Shown here: positions 36,379-45,847 of the stretch, piece after piece | Layout of the letters: each line of letters begins with the position of its first letter | How positions within the stretch are numbered: position 1 is the first letter of the stretch | Source of the DNA: Chryseobacterium sp. LJ668 | GTDB taxonomy: Bacteria; Bacteroidota; Bacteroidia; Flavobacteriales; Weeksellaceae | NCBI RefSeq assembly: GCF_019613955.1 | Contig: NZ_CP080443.1 | Location: 1,054,001 to 1,118,000, forward strand | Length of the DNA: 64,000 bases | Reading direction: 5' to 3' | Notes under the pieces: model-generated | What the model saw: the letters and a program-made list of their open reading frames with translations, nothing else | Told to the model about the DNA's origin: nothing | Databases searched by the model: none | Translations under genes and position numbers: made by a program

Positions 36379-36386
36379 TATCTTTG
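36379..36386 (+). promoter_or_regulatory. -7 box four bases before the dnaB ATG
   Basis: TATCTTTG, then CATT, then ATG. It predicts a leaderless dnaB transcript. Confidence 0.55.
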
Positions 36387-36390
36387 CATT

Positions 36391-37980
36391 ATGGCGCAGA
36401 AAGAAACATTATCATCTCTTACCCAAGGAAACTTTGCCAGAGAATTGTCTATTGCAGATGGAAAAATGCCCCCTAATGCAATAGATTTTGAAAGATTGGT
36501 GATTGGTACTTTTTTGATTGATAAAAAAGGACTTGATCATTCCATTGATCTTTTGACACCTGAAGTTTTCTACGATCCAAGACATGCGGTAATTTTCGAA
36601 GTTATTTTAAAATTATACGAAGGAAATCATCCTGTCGATCTAATGACCGTTATCCAGGAACTGAAAAAAACCGATAAGCTCAGCTCTGCCGGCGGAGATC
36701 ATTACATTATAGAACTTACGATGGGTGTAAGCTCATCTGCGCATATCGAATATCACGTACGGGTAATTCTTGAAAAATATATTCTCAGAAGCTTAATTAA
36801 TGTATCAGCAAATGTTATTGATACGTCTTATAAGGAATCGACTGACGTTTTTGAACTTTTGGATAAAGCCGAGCAGTCTTTTTTTGAAATTACCAACGGC
36901 ACGATTAAAAAAGGTTTTGACACGGCAAATTCATTGGTAAAACAGGCAATTGATACCATAAAATCTTTAAAAGATAAAGAAGGAATATCCGGAGTTCCTT
37001 CGGGATTCGCCGGAATTGATAAAGAAACCGGTGGCTGGCAAAATTCAGATTTAATTATCATCGCAGCGCGTCCTGCTATGGGTAAAACAGCATTTCTTCT
37101 CTCTATGGCAAGAAATATTGCTGTAGGGCACAAAATCCCGATGGCCTTGTTTTCTCTCGAGATGGCATCTGTACAGTTGATCACCAGAATGATTGCTTCA
37201 GAAACAAAAATTTCTTCAGAAAAACTAAGAAAAGGGCAAATGAGCGACGAAGAATGGGAAAGATTGTTCTCAAACGTTTCTGAACTCGAAAACGCTCCCC
37301 TGTATATTGATGAAACCCCTTCCCTGTCGATTTTCGACTTCCGTGCCAAATGCCGGAGACTGGTGATGCAACACGGTGTAAGAATTATCATGGTCGATTA
37401 TCTTCAGCTGATGACCGCAAGCAGCGGTGGAAAAGGTGTAGGAAACCGTGAACAGGAAATTGCAATGATTTCTCGCTCGTTAAAAGCAATTGCCAAAGAA
37501 CTCAATGTTCCTGTAATTGCACTTTCGCAGCTTTCAAGAACCGTAGAAACCCGTCCGGGAAAAAGACCCCAGCTCTCGGATCTGAGAGAATCCGGAGCGA
37601 TTGAGCAGGATGCAGATATTGTATCATTCATCTTCAGACCGGAATATTATAAAATTGCCGTTTGGGATAACGATGAAGAAGGACAGGAATCTTCCACCGA
37701 AAACCAGGCCGAACTGATCATTGCAAAACACAGAAACGGGGCAACAGCCGATGTGCGACTCTCGTTTATGAAACATTTTGCAAAATTCGGAGATCTTGAT
37801 CCGTATGGAAACAATGATTACGGATATCCGTCTGCAGGAGCACAATCATCTGAGCCAAGTGGTTTCGAAAAAATAAAAACCACTATTCAACCGGGTGCTG
37901 CGTTTGATTTACCTGATAATTCTAAAGTTTCCGGCTCTTCAATGAATGATTTGGATGACGAAGACGATTTTCCTTTTTAA
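36391..37980 (+). CDS. dnaB: replicative DNA helicase DnaB
   Basis: This 529-residue hexameric helicase unwinds DNA at the replication fork. The N-terminal helical domain covers about 30-130. A linker helix follows, then the RecA-like motor with Walker A ARPAMGKT at 226-233, the Walker B strand IIMVDYLQLM, and the sensor regions ALSQLSRTVETRPGKRPQLSDLRESGAIEQDAD. The acidic C-terminal tail (MNDLDDEDDFPF) is longer than in E. coli DnaB and may bind a partner. No intein is present. It sits between two T9SS gene pairs with no functional link to them. Confidence 0.96.
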   Translation: MAQKETLSSLTQGNFARELSIADGKMPPNAIDFERLVIGTFLIDKKGLDHSIDLLTPEVFYDPRHAVIFEVILKLYEGNHPVDLMTVIQELKKTDKLSSAGGDHYIIELTMGVSSSAHIEYHVRVILEKYILRSLINVSANVIDTSYKESTDVFELLDKAEQSFFEITNGTIKKGFDTANSLVKQAIDTIKSLKDKEGISGVPSGFAGIDKETGGWQNSDLIIIAARPAMGKTAFLLSMARNIAVGHKIPMALFSLEMASVQLITRMIASETKISSEKLRKGQMSDEEWERLFSNVSELENAPLYIDETPSLSIFDFRAKCRRLVMQHGVRIIMVDYLQLMTASSGGKGVGNREQEIAMISRSLKAIAKELNVPVIALSQLSRTVETRPGKRPQLSDLRESGAIEQDADIVSFIFRPEYYKIAVWDNDEEGQESSTENQAELIIAKHRNGATADVRLSFMKHFAKFGDLDPYGNNDYGYPSAGAQSSEPSGFEKIKTTIQPGAAFDLPDNSKVSGSSMNDLDDEDDFPF

Positions 37981-38060
37981 AGGATGAGATTAAGATTTTG
38001 CTTGAATTTGAATTTAATCAAAACTCACCTCAGCCTAACATTAAACCTTAGCTAAAGATT

Positions 38061-38537
38061 TTGAGAATCGAAATTTACACAGACGGTGCATGCAGCGGAA
38101 ATCCCGGAAAGGGCGGATACGGCATCCTTATGAAGGTACCCGAAAAAAATTATCAGAAAACATTTTCAAAAGGTTTTAGAAAAACCACCAACAACAGAAT
38201 GGAACTGCTTGCTGTAATTACCGCTCTGGAAAAACTGAAATCTACCGAAAATGAAATTCATGTTTTTACAGACAGTAAATATGTTTCAGATGCTATCAAC
38301 CAGAATTGGCTGGCCGGATGGATCAAAAGAGGCTGGAAAAATGTAAAAAACCCGGATCTCTGGAAACGCTTTGTTGTACTTTTTAATCAGTATCAGCCAA
38401 AAATGCATTGGGTAAAAGGCCATGCCGGTCACTTTGAAAACGAGCTTTGTGACAAGCTTGCTGTAGCCGCTGCCAACTCTACAGATCTTGAAATAGATTC
38501 TTTTTTTGAAAATATTGACAATAATTCTTTATTTTAA
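38061..38537 (+). CDS. rnhA: ribonuclease HI
   Basis: This 158-residue nuclease cleaves the RNA strand of RNA-DNA hybrids. The catalytic set is complete: D8 (IYTDGACSGNPGKGGYG), E48 (NNRMELLA), D71 (FTDSKYV), H121 (GHAGHFENE) and D131. The start codon must be TTG at 38061. A stop lies in frame at 38049-38051, there is no ATG between, and the first beta strand begins immediately. It follows dnaB by 80 bases and may be transcribed from it. Confidence 0.95.
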   Translation: MRIEIYTDGACSGNPGKGGYGILMKVPEKNYQKTFSKGFRKTTNNRMELLAVITALEKLKSTENEIHVFTDSKYVSDAINQNWLAGWIKRGWKNVKNPDLWKRFVVLFNQYQPKMHWVKGHAGHFENELCDKLAVAAANSTDLEIDSFFENIDNNSLF

Positions 38538-38674
38538 TTCAATTTAATTTTTGATAATTTTGATTTAAGACTAAATATTTTCATTATTCAATTTAATTTT
38601 AAAATATTTTTACAATATAATCAGTAATTTTTGCTAAATTAACATTAAATACACATTTATTTATCAGGATTTAA

Positions 38675-38682
38675 TATCTTTA
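38675..38682 (+). promoter_or_regulatory. near-consensus -7 box for surface protein gene 3
   Basis: TATCTTTA (one mismatch to TAnnTTTG), 27 bases before the ATG. The leader contains AAATCTAATAACC at 38690-38702, also present upstream of gene 4. Confidence 0.35.
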
Positions 38683-38709
38683 CACGTCAAAATCTAATAA
38701 CCTGTATAG

Positions 38710-40959
38710 ATGAATAAAAATTTACTGTTTTATTTTACACTGATTCTTTTTTGTATTACCGGAAAACTACATTCCCAGACGTATCAACTCGCAGGTAATC
38801 CTGTAAATACGACAGGTTGGACTACTGTGGGACCTACTGTAGTAAATACAGATTTCGTTCAGCTTACTCCAGACACCAATGATCAATCGGGATCAATCCG
38901 GCTGAATAATCCGATCAACTTAAAATTTTGTGATAAATGGAGAGTAGAATTCGATTTCCGGATGGATTCTAATCAGACTGCCAATGGTGACGGTATTGCT
39001 TTTTGGTATTTAGCAAACCCGCCTGTTGCCAGTGTTTTGGGATCAGGACTCGGAGTTTCTCAGAATGCTGTAGGTCTTGTTGCCGGCTTTGATACTTATA
39101 ATAATACCACAACGGCGGTAATGAGCAAAGTACATGTTGCTTATGGACAGGTTGTGAATACAACAGATGCCAACAATGTTGAGTTTTTCAATGTGGCCGG
39201 AAGTTCTTTTCATTCACCCGACTTAAATACTACTCTGCCATTTCAGGGACTGACTTATAAGCATGTCGAGGTTACGGCAGAAGTAAATCCTCTTGCACCA
39301 ACCAGCTGGATTATACAGATAAAAATAGACGGCACGACAATTTGTAATCAGTCTTTTGCACCATCAGGTGCAGCGGCTGCAATGACTGTGGGATATTTTG
39401 GATTCTCTGCTTCTACAGGAGGAAACAGATCAAGACATTCTATTAAAAATGTAAAAATCTACACAGATAAAGTACCAATTTTACAACCTTCTGCTACACA
39501 ATCTTTTTGCCCGAATCCTGCGACAGGTGCAGCAACAGCAAATTTAACGCTATTCAATCCGCAGTTTGTAGCCAATCCGGCCAATTATACATTTACCTAC
39601 TCTGTGGGAGGTACGCCTATTACCAATCCTACGAATTACACTTTTACAGCCAATACAAACGTTAGCGTTTTTATTAAAGATAATGCAGGAATATTGTGTG
39701 ATAATCCCGACGGACAGATTCAACTCACCTTATCACCTTTTACCGCGACTAATGTCACCATATCTGAATGTAACAACAATAATGCAGCTACAGCAACTTT
39801 TAATCTTACAACAGCGAATGTAAGTGCCGTTCCGGGTATTACAAAAAAATATTATAAAACCTTGGCTGACCTTACTGCGGGAACCAATGAGATCACCAAT
39901 CCGACAGCGTATATTTCGGCACCGGGAATTGTTTATGTGAAGGTGACAACACCACAAGGTTGCAGCGGTAATGCCCAGATAACGTTAAATTTCCTCCCAT
40001 TACCAGTTGTGACTGATGCTACATTGCAAGCTTGCTCTATTATTACAAATTCTACGACAGGTTTATTCAATCTAACTTCTGCCGTTGTAACTTCAGATAT
40101 CGGTATTACTAAAAAATTCTACACCTCACTTGCAAATGCCTTAGCTGGAACAAATGAAATCGCAAATCCTATTGCGTATATTTCCCAGAGTACAGAGGTC
40201 TTTGTGAAGGTAACTTCAACAAACAATTGTTTTACCATTAAGAAAATTACTTTAAAAGTGATACCTCCTGTAAAATCCACCGTTTTACAAGATAAAATTA
40301 TCTGTATCGATGACAGAACAACCCTTGACGCAGGACCTGGCTTTGACGGTTATGAATGGAGCACCGGAGCAACAACATCATCAATACAAGGAGTACCAAT
40401 CGGGATGTATTGGGTAAGACTGAAAACAGGAAACTGCTTTACCATACAGACTGTAACAGTAAAAGCCTCCAACAATCCTGTAATTACCAGTATTGATATT
40501 AAAAATAATACAATTACGGTCAATGTTTCAGCAGGTACAGCGCCATACAAATATTCTTTAGACGGAATCAACTGGCAGGATTCTAATGTTTTCACAGGAT
40601 TACCTAGAGGAGAAATCAAAATATTTGTAAAAGATTTTTACAATTGTGAGCCGGTGGAAGTACAGATTACTGTTCCCAATCTGCTGAATGCAATCACTCC
40701 AAACGGAGATAATGTGAATGATTTGATCGATTACAGTGCGTTAGCTTACAAGAAAAATTTACTATTTATTGTATATGATAGATATGGCAATAAAAAATAC
40801 GAAGCCGACAAAATGAGAAATTTCAAATGGGACGGAACTTCCGGCGGCAAGAAAATGCCGACAGGAACATATTGGTATACCATTTCCTGGAACGAAAATG
40901 ATAAAAACAATACCCTTACACAATACAATGGCTGGGTATTGGTAAAAAACAGAGAATAA
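38710..40959 (+). CDS. T9SS type B surface protein 3 with lectin-like domain (N-type B, C-type Y)
   Basis: This 749-residue exported protein has a signal peptide ending at KLHSQ. Module B (about 24-250) looks like a bacterial L-type lectin or concanavalin-like jelly roll: WRVEFDFRM, GDGIAFWYL and SGLGVSQNAVGLVAGFDTY correspond to conserved strands, and the first is followed by metal-site-like Asp and Asn residues. Two TKKYY-type repeats follow. The C-terminal half is of type Y (PPVKSTVLQDK, IQGVPIG) and the sorting domain is at about 657-749 (NAITPNGDNVND, YEADKMRN). A carbohydrate-binding adhesin is a reasonable inference. Confidence 0.88.
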   Translation: MNKNLLFYFTLILFCITGKLHSQTYQLAGNPVNTTGWTTVGPTVVNTDFVQLTPDTNDQSGSIRLNNPINLKFCDKWRVEFDFRMDSNQTANGDGIAFWYLANPPVASVLGSGLGVSQNAVGLVAGFDTYNNTTTAVMSKVHVAYGQVVNTTDANNVEFFNVAGSSFHSPDLNTTLPFQGLTYKHVEVTAEVNPLAPTSWIIQIKIDGTTICNQSFAPSGAAAAMTVGYFGFSASTGGNRSRHSIKNVKIYTDKVPILQPSATQSFCPNPATGAATANLTLFNPQFVANPANYTFTYSVGGTPITNPTNYTFTANTNVSVFIKDNAGILCDNPDGQIQLTLSPFTATNVTISECNNNNAATATFNLTTANVSAVPGITKKYYKTLADLTAGTNEITNPTAYISAPGIVYVKVTTPQGCSGNAQITLNFLPLPVVTDATLQACSIITNSTTGLFNLTSAVVTSDIGITKKFYTSLANALAGTNEIANPIAYISQSTEVFVKVTSTNNCFTIKKITLKVIPPVKSTVLQDKIICIDDRTTLDAGPGFDGYEWSTGATTSSIQGVPIGMYWVRLKTGNCFTIQTVTVKASNNPVITSIDIKNNTITVNVSAGTAPYKYSLDGINWQDSNVFTGLPRGEIKIFVKDFYNCEPVEVQITVPNLLNAITPNGDNVNDLIDYSALAYKKNLLFIVYDRYGNKKYEADKMRNFKWDGTSGGKKMPTGTYWYTISWNENDKNNTLTQYNGWVLVKNRE

Positions 40960-40968
40960 TCTATAACT

Positions 40969-40998
40969 AAAATCACTCCACATCCGGAGTGATTTTTT
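40969..40998 (+). terminator. terminator of surface protein gene 3
   Basis: AAAATCACTCC pairs with GGAGTGATTTT around a 6-base loop and is followed by TT. Confidence 0.87.
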
Positions 40999-41152
40999 GT
41001 AAGCAGTACAATCAGTAAAAAATTTAATACAAATATTAAATATTGCTGAATAATTTGCAAAATTACCACAAATACGATATAATTTGTAAACACATGATAC
41101 TTTTTAAACAATATCAATAAATATAATTCACTTTTAATTATTTATTCGAAAT

Positions 41153-41160
41153 CAACTTTG
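41153..41160 (+). promoter_or_regulatory. near-consensus -7 box for surface protein gene 4
   Basis: CAACTTTG (one mismatch), 35 bases before the ATG. The leader carries the same 13-mer AAATCTAATAACC (41166-41178) as gene 3. Confidence 0.35.
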
Positions 41161-41195
41161 TAATTAAATCTAATAACCATAACCACTACAATAAA

Positions 41196-43463
41196 ATGAA
41201 AAAAACACTACTCTTTTACTTTTCATTAATTCTTTTATTTTTCTTTCAAAACACATCTGCTCAAACGTATCAGCTTACAGGGAATCCTGTGAACACTACT
41301 GGATGGGACATTGTGCCTTCTGCAGCAGTGAGCGGAGATTTTATAAGATTGACAGCAGACCAAACCAGCCAGTTCGGAGCCATAAAGCTTTCGGATCCTA
41401 TTAACTTAAAATACTGTGACAAATGGAAGGTCGAATTTGATTTCAGAATCGACGGAAATGGAACAACAGCATACGGAAGAGGTGATGGTTTAACTTTCTG
41501 GTATCTTTCAAACCCGCCAACAGCATTTACTACAGGCGGCGGATTGGGAATTCCTGCTAATGCAAACGGACTGATGGTTGCGTTTGATATTTTCAACAAC
41601 ACTACAGAGGGACAGATGAGCAAAGTGCATCTTCTCTACGGAACCAACAATGTTCCTGCAGGAAATCCTAATATTGAATACAATGTAACAGCAGGAAGCA
41701 GTTTTCATTCTGCAGATCTGCAGACTACACAACCTTTCGTAGGAACTGCCTACAAGCATGTTGAAGTAAACGGACAGGTTGATCCGGCCAATCTCAACAA
41801 CTGGATTATACAGATTAAAATAGATGGTGTCGTGATTACCAATCAGTCATATGCACCTTCAGGCGGAGCTATCGGAATGACAACAGGATATTTCGGATTT
41901 TCATCAGGCACAGGAGCTGCGAGTGCAAGGCATTCAATAAAAAATGCAAAAATCTTTATTGATAAAGTTCCTATTTTTCAAAGTACCATTACACCGTTTG
42001 TTTGTACCAATCCTTCTACAGGAAATGGTTTTGTGGATTTGACCTCGTATGCGTCACAGTTTGTCAATATTCCGAGTAACTATATCATCACTTACTATGT
42101 GTTAGGAAATGCAACGCCCATTGCAACGCCCAACAACTTTCAATACAGTGGAAACACAACGATTTCTGTAGTCATTAAAGATCCGACGTCCACATTATGC
42201 GACAATGGTGATGGGAGAATTATTTTAAATCCAACCCCGTTTGAAGCAGTTGATGCGTCGCTTACAAAATGCAATAACAACAATGCGGGTGTGGGAATAT
42301 TTAATCTAAATGACGCTGCAGTCACCACATTACCCGGAGTTACAAAACAATATTATCCTACCCTTGCAGATCTCATTGCAGGAACCAATCAGATCACAAA
42401 CTTTGCAGCATTTCCGGCAGCACAGGGAACTACCATACATGTGAAAGTGACGACTGCTCAAGGTTGCGTAGATAATGCGATAATTACCCTGAATACTTTT
42501 CCGCCAGTTGTAGTGAATGATGCAACTTTAAGAGTATGCTCAGAATCAACCAATCCTTCGTTAGGAACATTTAATTTAACAAATGCTAATGTAACCCTGC
42601 AAACAGGTATTACTAAAAAATATTATCCATCATTAACAGATGCAGTAAACGGCACGAATGAAATTACAAATCCTACCGCTTATACTGCTCCAAATGGCGT
42701 TGTATACATAAAAGTAATCAACGGAAATGGATGTTTTACAGTTGCTAAAGTAACATTGATCATTATTCCTCCAGTATATTCTACAGTTTTGGTTGATAAG
42801 GTAATTTGTATTGAAGATAAAACCACTTTGGACGCAGGATCAGGATTTACAGGATATGAGTGGAGCACCGGAGCAACAACTCAGATCATTACCAATATCG
42901 GAGTCGGAACTTATTGGGTAAAATTAAAAACAGGAGATTGTATCTCAAAACAGACTGTAAAAGTGTACGCTTCAGAACAGCCGGTTGTCACGTACGTTGA
43001 TATTTCAAACACTACAATTACCGTGAATGTAAACGGTGGAACTCCGGCGTATCAATTTTCTTTAGATAATGTCAACTGGCAAGATTCTAATGTATTCACA
43101 AAAATCACAAGAGGGATACATAAAATTTATGTTAGAGATGCTTATGATTGCGAACCTATCATAGTTACTATTACTGTACCTAATTTAATCAATGTAATCA
43201 CTCCAAACGGTGACGGACAAAATGATTACATCGACTATTCTGCACTGTCAGGTAAAATAGATCTTACATTTAATGTTTTTGACAGATATGGCTCAAAACT
43301 TCACCAAGGAGACAAAACCAACCGATACATCTGGGATGGAACTGCCAACGGAAGAAAAGTTCCTACAGGAAGTTATTGGTATTCTGTAACATGGAATGAA
43401 AACAATAAAACCAAAACCCCAATCAAATTCTCAGGCTGGATTATGGTAAAAAACAGAGACTAA
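41196..43463 (+). CDS. T9SS type B surface protein 4 with lectin-like domain (N-type B, C-type X)
   Basis: This 755-residue exported protein has a signal peptide ending at TSAQ. Its lectin-like module B pairs with protein 3 (TYQLTGNPVNTTGWD, WKVEFDFRI, GDGLTFWYLSNPP). Two ~85-residue repeats follow. The C-terminal half is of type X and matches protein 1 (PPVYSTVLVDKVICIEDKTTLDAG, ITNIGVGTYWVKLKTGDC), with the sorting domain at about 663-755 (NVITPNGDGQNDYIDYS, HQGDKTN). Its N-half therefore follows protein 3 and its C-half protein 1. It has its own terminator and is probably monocistronic. Confidence 0.88.
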   Translation: MKKTLLFYFSLILLFFFQNTSAQTYQLTGNPVNTTGWDIVPSAAVSGDFIRLTADQTSQFGAIKLSDPINLKYCDKWKVEFDFRIDGNGTTAYGRGDGLTFWYLSNPPTAFTTGGGLGIPANANGLMVAFDIFNNTTEGQMSKVHLLYGTNNVPAGNPNIEYNVTAGSSFHSADLQTTQPFVGTAYKHVEVNGQVDPANLNNWIIQIKIDGVVITNQSYAPSGGAIGMTTGYFGFSSGTGAASARHSIKNAKIFIDKVPIFQSTITPFVCTNPSTGNGFVDLTSYASQFVNIPSNYIITYYVLGNATPIATPNNFQYSGNTTISVVIKDPTSTLCDNGDGRIILNPTPFEAVDASLTKCNNNNAGVGIFNLNDAAVTTLPGVTKQYYPTLADLIAGTNQITNFAAFPAAQGTTIHVKVTTAQGCVDNAIITLNTFPPVVVNDATLRVCSESTNPSLGTFNLTNANVTLQTGITKKYYPSLTDAVNGTNEITNPTAYTAPNGVVYIKVINGNGCFTVAKVTLIIIPPVYSTVLVDKVICIEDKTTLDAGSGFTGYEWSTGATTQIITNIGVGTYWVKLKTGDCISKQTVKVYASEQPVVTYVDISNTTITVNVNGGTPAYQFSLDNVNWQDSNVFTKITRGIHKIYVRDAYDCEPIIVTITVPNLINVITPNGDGQNDYIDYSALSGKIDLTFNVFDRYGSKLHQGDKTNRYIWDGTANGRKVPTGSYWYSVTWNENNKTKTPIKFSGWIMVKNRD

Positions 43464-43489
43464 TTTTCTTCATATTTTATTATATTGTT

Positions 43490-43517
43490 TCACTCCCCTA
43501 AAAAGGAGTGATTTTTA
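43490..43517 (+). terminator. terminator of surface protein gene 4
   Basis: CACTCC (43491-43496) pairs with GGAGTG (43505-43510) around an 8-base loop, extended by one T-A pair and followed by TTTTT. The CACTCC/GGAGTG arms are the same as in the gene 3 terminator. Confidence 0.8.
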
Positions 43518-43577
43518 TTTCTGAAATTTAAAAATAGAATTTCGGTACAAAACGCTCTTTATTCACATTTCAATTCT

Positions 43578-43585
43578 TAAATTTG
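43578..43585 (+). promoter_or_regulatory. -7 box five bases before the nitroreductase ATG
   Basis: TAAATTTG, then TCTTT, then ATG at 43591. The transcript is probably leaderless or nearly so. Confidence 0.5.
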
Positions 43586-43590
43586 TCTTT

Positions 43591-44220
43591 ATGAATTATT
43601 TGGAAGCTTTAAGCAGAAGATATTCTGTGAAAAAATTTAATCCCGAAATGATCATCCCACAGGAAACCCTTCTCAATATTCTTGAGTCCGGAAAACTCGC
43701 AGCGAGCTCTCAGGGGCTACAGCCTTATAAAATATTAATAGTTGAAAGCAAGGAAATGAAGGAGAAGCTGGTGCCGGCTTTCTATAATCCTTCGCAGATT
43801 TCTACCTGTTCGCACCTCATTATTTTAGTTTCAAAAAAAAACATGGAAGAGACGTATCTCGACGGATATTTCAATCATATCTCAGAAGTGCGTGAACATC
43901 CTGTTGAAGATTTAAGTTTATTCAAAAAAAGTATTACGAGTCATTTCAGCAGGCAGGAACATGACGACATCTTGAACTGGGCAGAAAAGCAGTCTTATAT
44001 CGTATTGGCTAATTTAATGTATGCTGCTGCAATAGAAAATATTGACACCTGTCCGATGGAGGGTTTCAGGCAAGATCTTATTGAGGAAATTTTAAATATT
44101 GATTCTGAAAAAGAAAAAGTGACCGTAACGCTGGCTTTAGGCTATCGATCTGAGGAAGATCAGTTCCAGCATATGAAAAAAGTAAGAAAACCAAACGATA
44201 AATTGTTTAAATTTATTTAA
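43591..44220 (+). CDS. nitroreductase-family NAD(P)H-dependent oxidoreductase
   Basis: This 209-residue flavoprotein of the nitroreductase fold opens with the family pattern RRYSVKKFNPEMIIP, the FMN-binding serine run AASSQGLQPYKILIVES at about 38-54, and the later segment DTCPMEGFRQDLIEEIL. Members reduce nitroaromatics, quinones or flavins with NAD(P)H; the natural substrate is unknown. It precedes nadB by 30 bases on the same strand, so it may be co-transcribed with the NAD genes. Confidence 0.87.
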   Translation: MNYLEALSRRYSVKKFNPEMIIPQETLLNILESGKLAASSQGLQPYKILIVESKEMKEKLVPAFYNPSQISTCSHLIILVSKKNMEETYLDGYFNHISEVREHPVEDLSLFKKSITSHFSRQEHDDILNWAEKQSYIVLANLMYAAAIENIDTCPMEGFRQDLIEEILNIDSEKEKVTVTLALGYRSEEDQFQHMKKVRKPNDKLFKFI

Positions 44221-44250
44221 TTATTTAGACAAGTGTCTTAAAGCAAGAAT

Positions 44251-45828
44251 ATGATAAAAGCGGATGTATTAGTGATTGGTTCCGGGATTTCCGGGCTTTC
44301 TTATGCCATAAAAGTTTCAGAACAGCTTCCCGATGCCAAAATAATTATTGTAACAAAATCTGATGAAGACGAGAGCAATACTAAATATGCTCAGGGCGGT
44401 TTAGCAGTAGTTACAGACTCTAAAAATGACAATTTTGAAAAGCACATCCAAGATACGATGCGGGCCGGAGATGGTGAAAACAAAAGCGATGTTGTAGAAA
44501 TGGTCGTAAGAGAAGCACCCGCAAGATTCAACGAAATTGTAGAATGGGGAGCCAATTTTGATATGAAAAATGGCGAATTTGCCCTTGGAAGAGAAGGTGG
44601 CCACACCGAAAACAGAATTGTACACCACAAAGATATTACAGGTTTTGAAATTGAAAGAGCTTTACTTGAAACTGCCAAAAGCAGTCCGAATATCGAAATT
44701 CTTGATCACCATTACGTCATTGACATCATTACTCAACACCATGTTCCGGGAAAAGAATTGAATGAAGGCGAAATCAATTGCTACGGAGCCTATATTTTAG
44801 ACGAAAAATCTAAAATCATCAAAAAAATCACTTCAAAGATTACTCTGGCAGCCACAGGAGGAGCCGGACACGTTTATAAAAACACTACAAACCCTGTTAT
44901 TGCAACCGGTGACGGCATTGCTTTCGTTGCCCGCGCAAAAGGTAAGGTGACCAATATGCAGTATTACCAGTTTCATCCAACTGCACTTTACAGCAAACTC
45001 GATGGAATGTTGTTTTTGATCTCTGAAGCCGTACGCGGAGATGGCGCAAAACTGCGAACCAAAAAAGGTCAGAAATTCATGCATAAATATGACGAGCGTG
45101 AAGAATTGGCCTCCAGAGACATCGTTGCGAGAGCCATCGATGCGGAAATGAAGGTGACGGGTGACGAATTCGTGGGTCTTGATTGCAGAGCAATGAACCA
45201 CAAGAAATTTTTAGAGCACTTTCCCAATATTTACAAAAAATGTAAAGACGAAGGAATTGATCCTTTTACACAATTAATTCCTGTAGTTCCGGCCTGCCAT
45301 TATTTGATGGGCGGAATAGAAGTTGATAAAGACGGACAGTCTTCGATAAACAATTTGTTTGCTGTAGGAGAGTGTACCAATTCAGGACTGCACGGAGCCA
45401 ACAGATTAGCATCAAATTCTTTGCTGGAAGGTTTGGTTTATGGTCATAATGCTGCAATGAAAACCGTTGAATTATTAAATGAAAATAATTTTAATTTTGA
45501 TGATCTGAAAGCCGTTCCTGAATGGAATGAAGAAGGCATGAAAATCATTGATGAAATGGTAATTGTTTCTTACCTCAGAAAACAGCTCCAGGAGATGATG
45601 AGCGATCTGGTAGGGATCGTGCGAAGCAACAAACGTTTAAAAATGGCTCTGCAGAAGCATCAGGAAATCGCTGCAGCGGTTGATGAGATTTACCACTACT
45701 CTATTCTTTCGCCTCAGCTTTCAGAATTAAGAAATCTGACCACCGTTGCACACCTCATTATTACCCAATCGATGGAGATGAAACAGAACAAAGGTGCGTT
45801 TTATAATAAAGATTTAGTACAAGCATAA
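44251..45828 (+). CDS. nadB: L-aspartate oxidase
   Basis: This 525-residue FAD enzyme oxidises L-aspartate to iminoaspartate, the first step of de novo NAD synthesis. The dinucleotide loop is VLVIGSGISGLSYA (5-18), then YAQGGLAVV and GREGGHTENRIVHHKD. The FAD-binding and active-site regions are FHPTALY, LISEAVRGDGAKL and ELASRDIVARAID, followed by CHYLMGGIEVD and GLHGANRLASNSLLEGLV. Length is normal. It is followed by nadC after 19 bases. The quinolinate synthase gene nadA is not in this window. Confidence 0.95.
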   Translation: MIKADVLVIGSGISGLSYAIKVSEQLPDAKIIIVTKSDEDESNTKYAQGGLAVVTDSKNDNFEKHIQDTMRAGDGENKSDVVEMVVREAPARFNEIVEWGANFDMKNGEFALGREGGHTENRIVHHKDITGFEIERALLETAKSSPNIEILDHHYVIDIITQHHVPGKELNEGEINCYGAYILDEKSKIIKKITSKITLAATGGAGHVYKNTTNPVIATGDGIAFVARAKGKVTNMQYYQFHPTALYSKLDGMLFLISEAVRGDGAKLRTKKGQKFMHKYDEREELASRDIVARAIDAEMKVTGDEFVGLDCRAMNHKKFLEHFPNIYKKCKDEGIDPFTQLIPVVPACHYLMGGIEVDKDGQSSINNLFAVGECTNSGLHGANRLASNSLLEGLVYGHNAAMKTVELLNENNFNFDDLKAVPEWNEEGMKIIDEMVIVSYLRKQLQEMMSDLVGIVRSNKRLKMALQKHQEIAAAVDEIYHYSILSPQLSELRNLTTVAHLIITQSMEMKQNKGAFYNKDLVQA

Positions 45829-45847
45829 CTGATTATTTAAAAAAATA

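Noticed and set aside
36828..37391. 187-codon reverse frame inside dnaB
   Set aside because: Antisense shadow of a highly conserved coding region, with no promoter or family resemblance.
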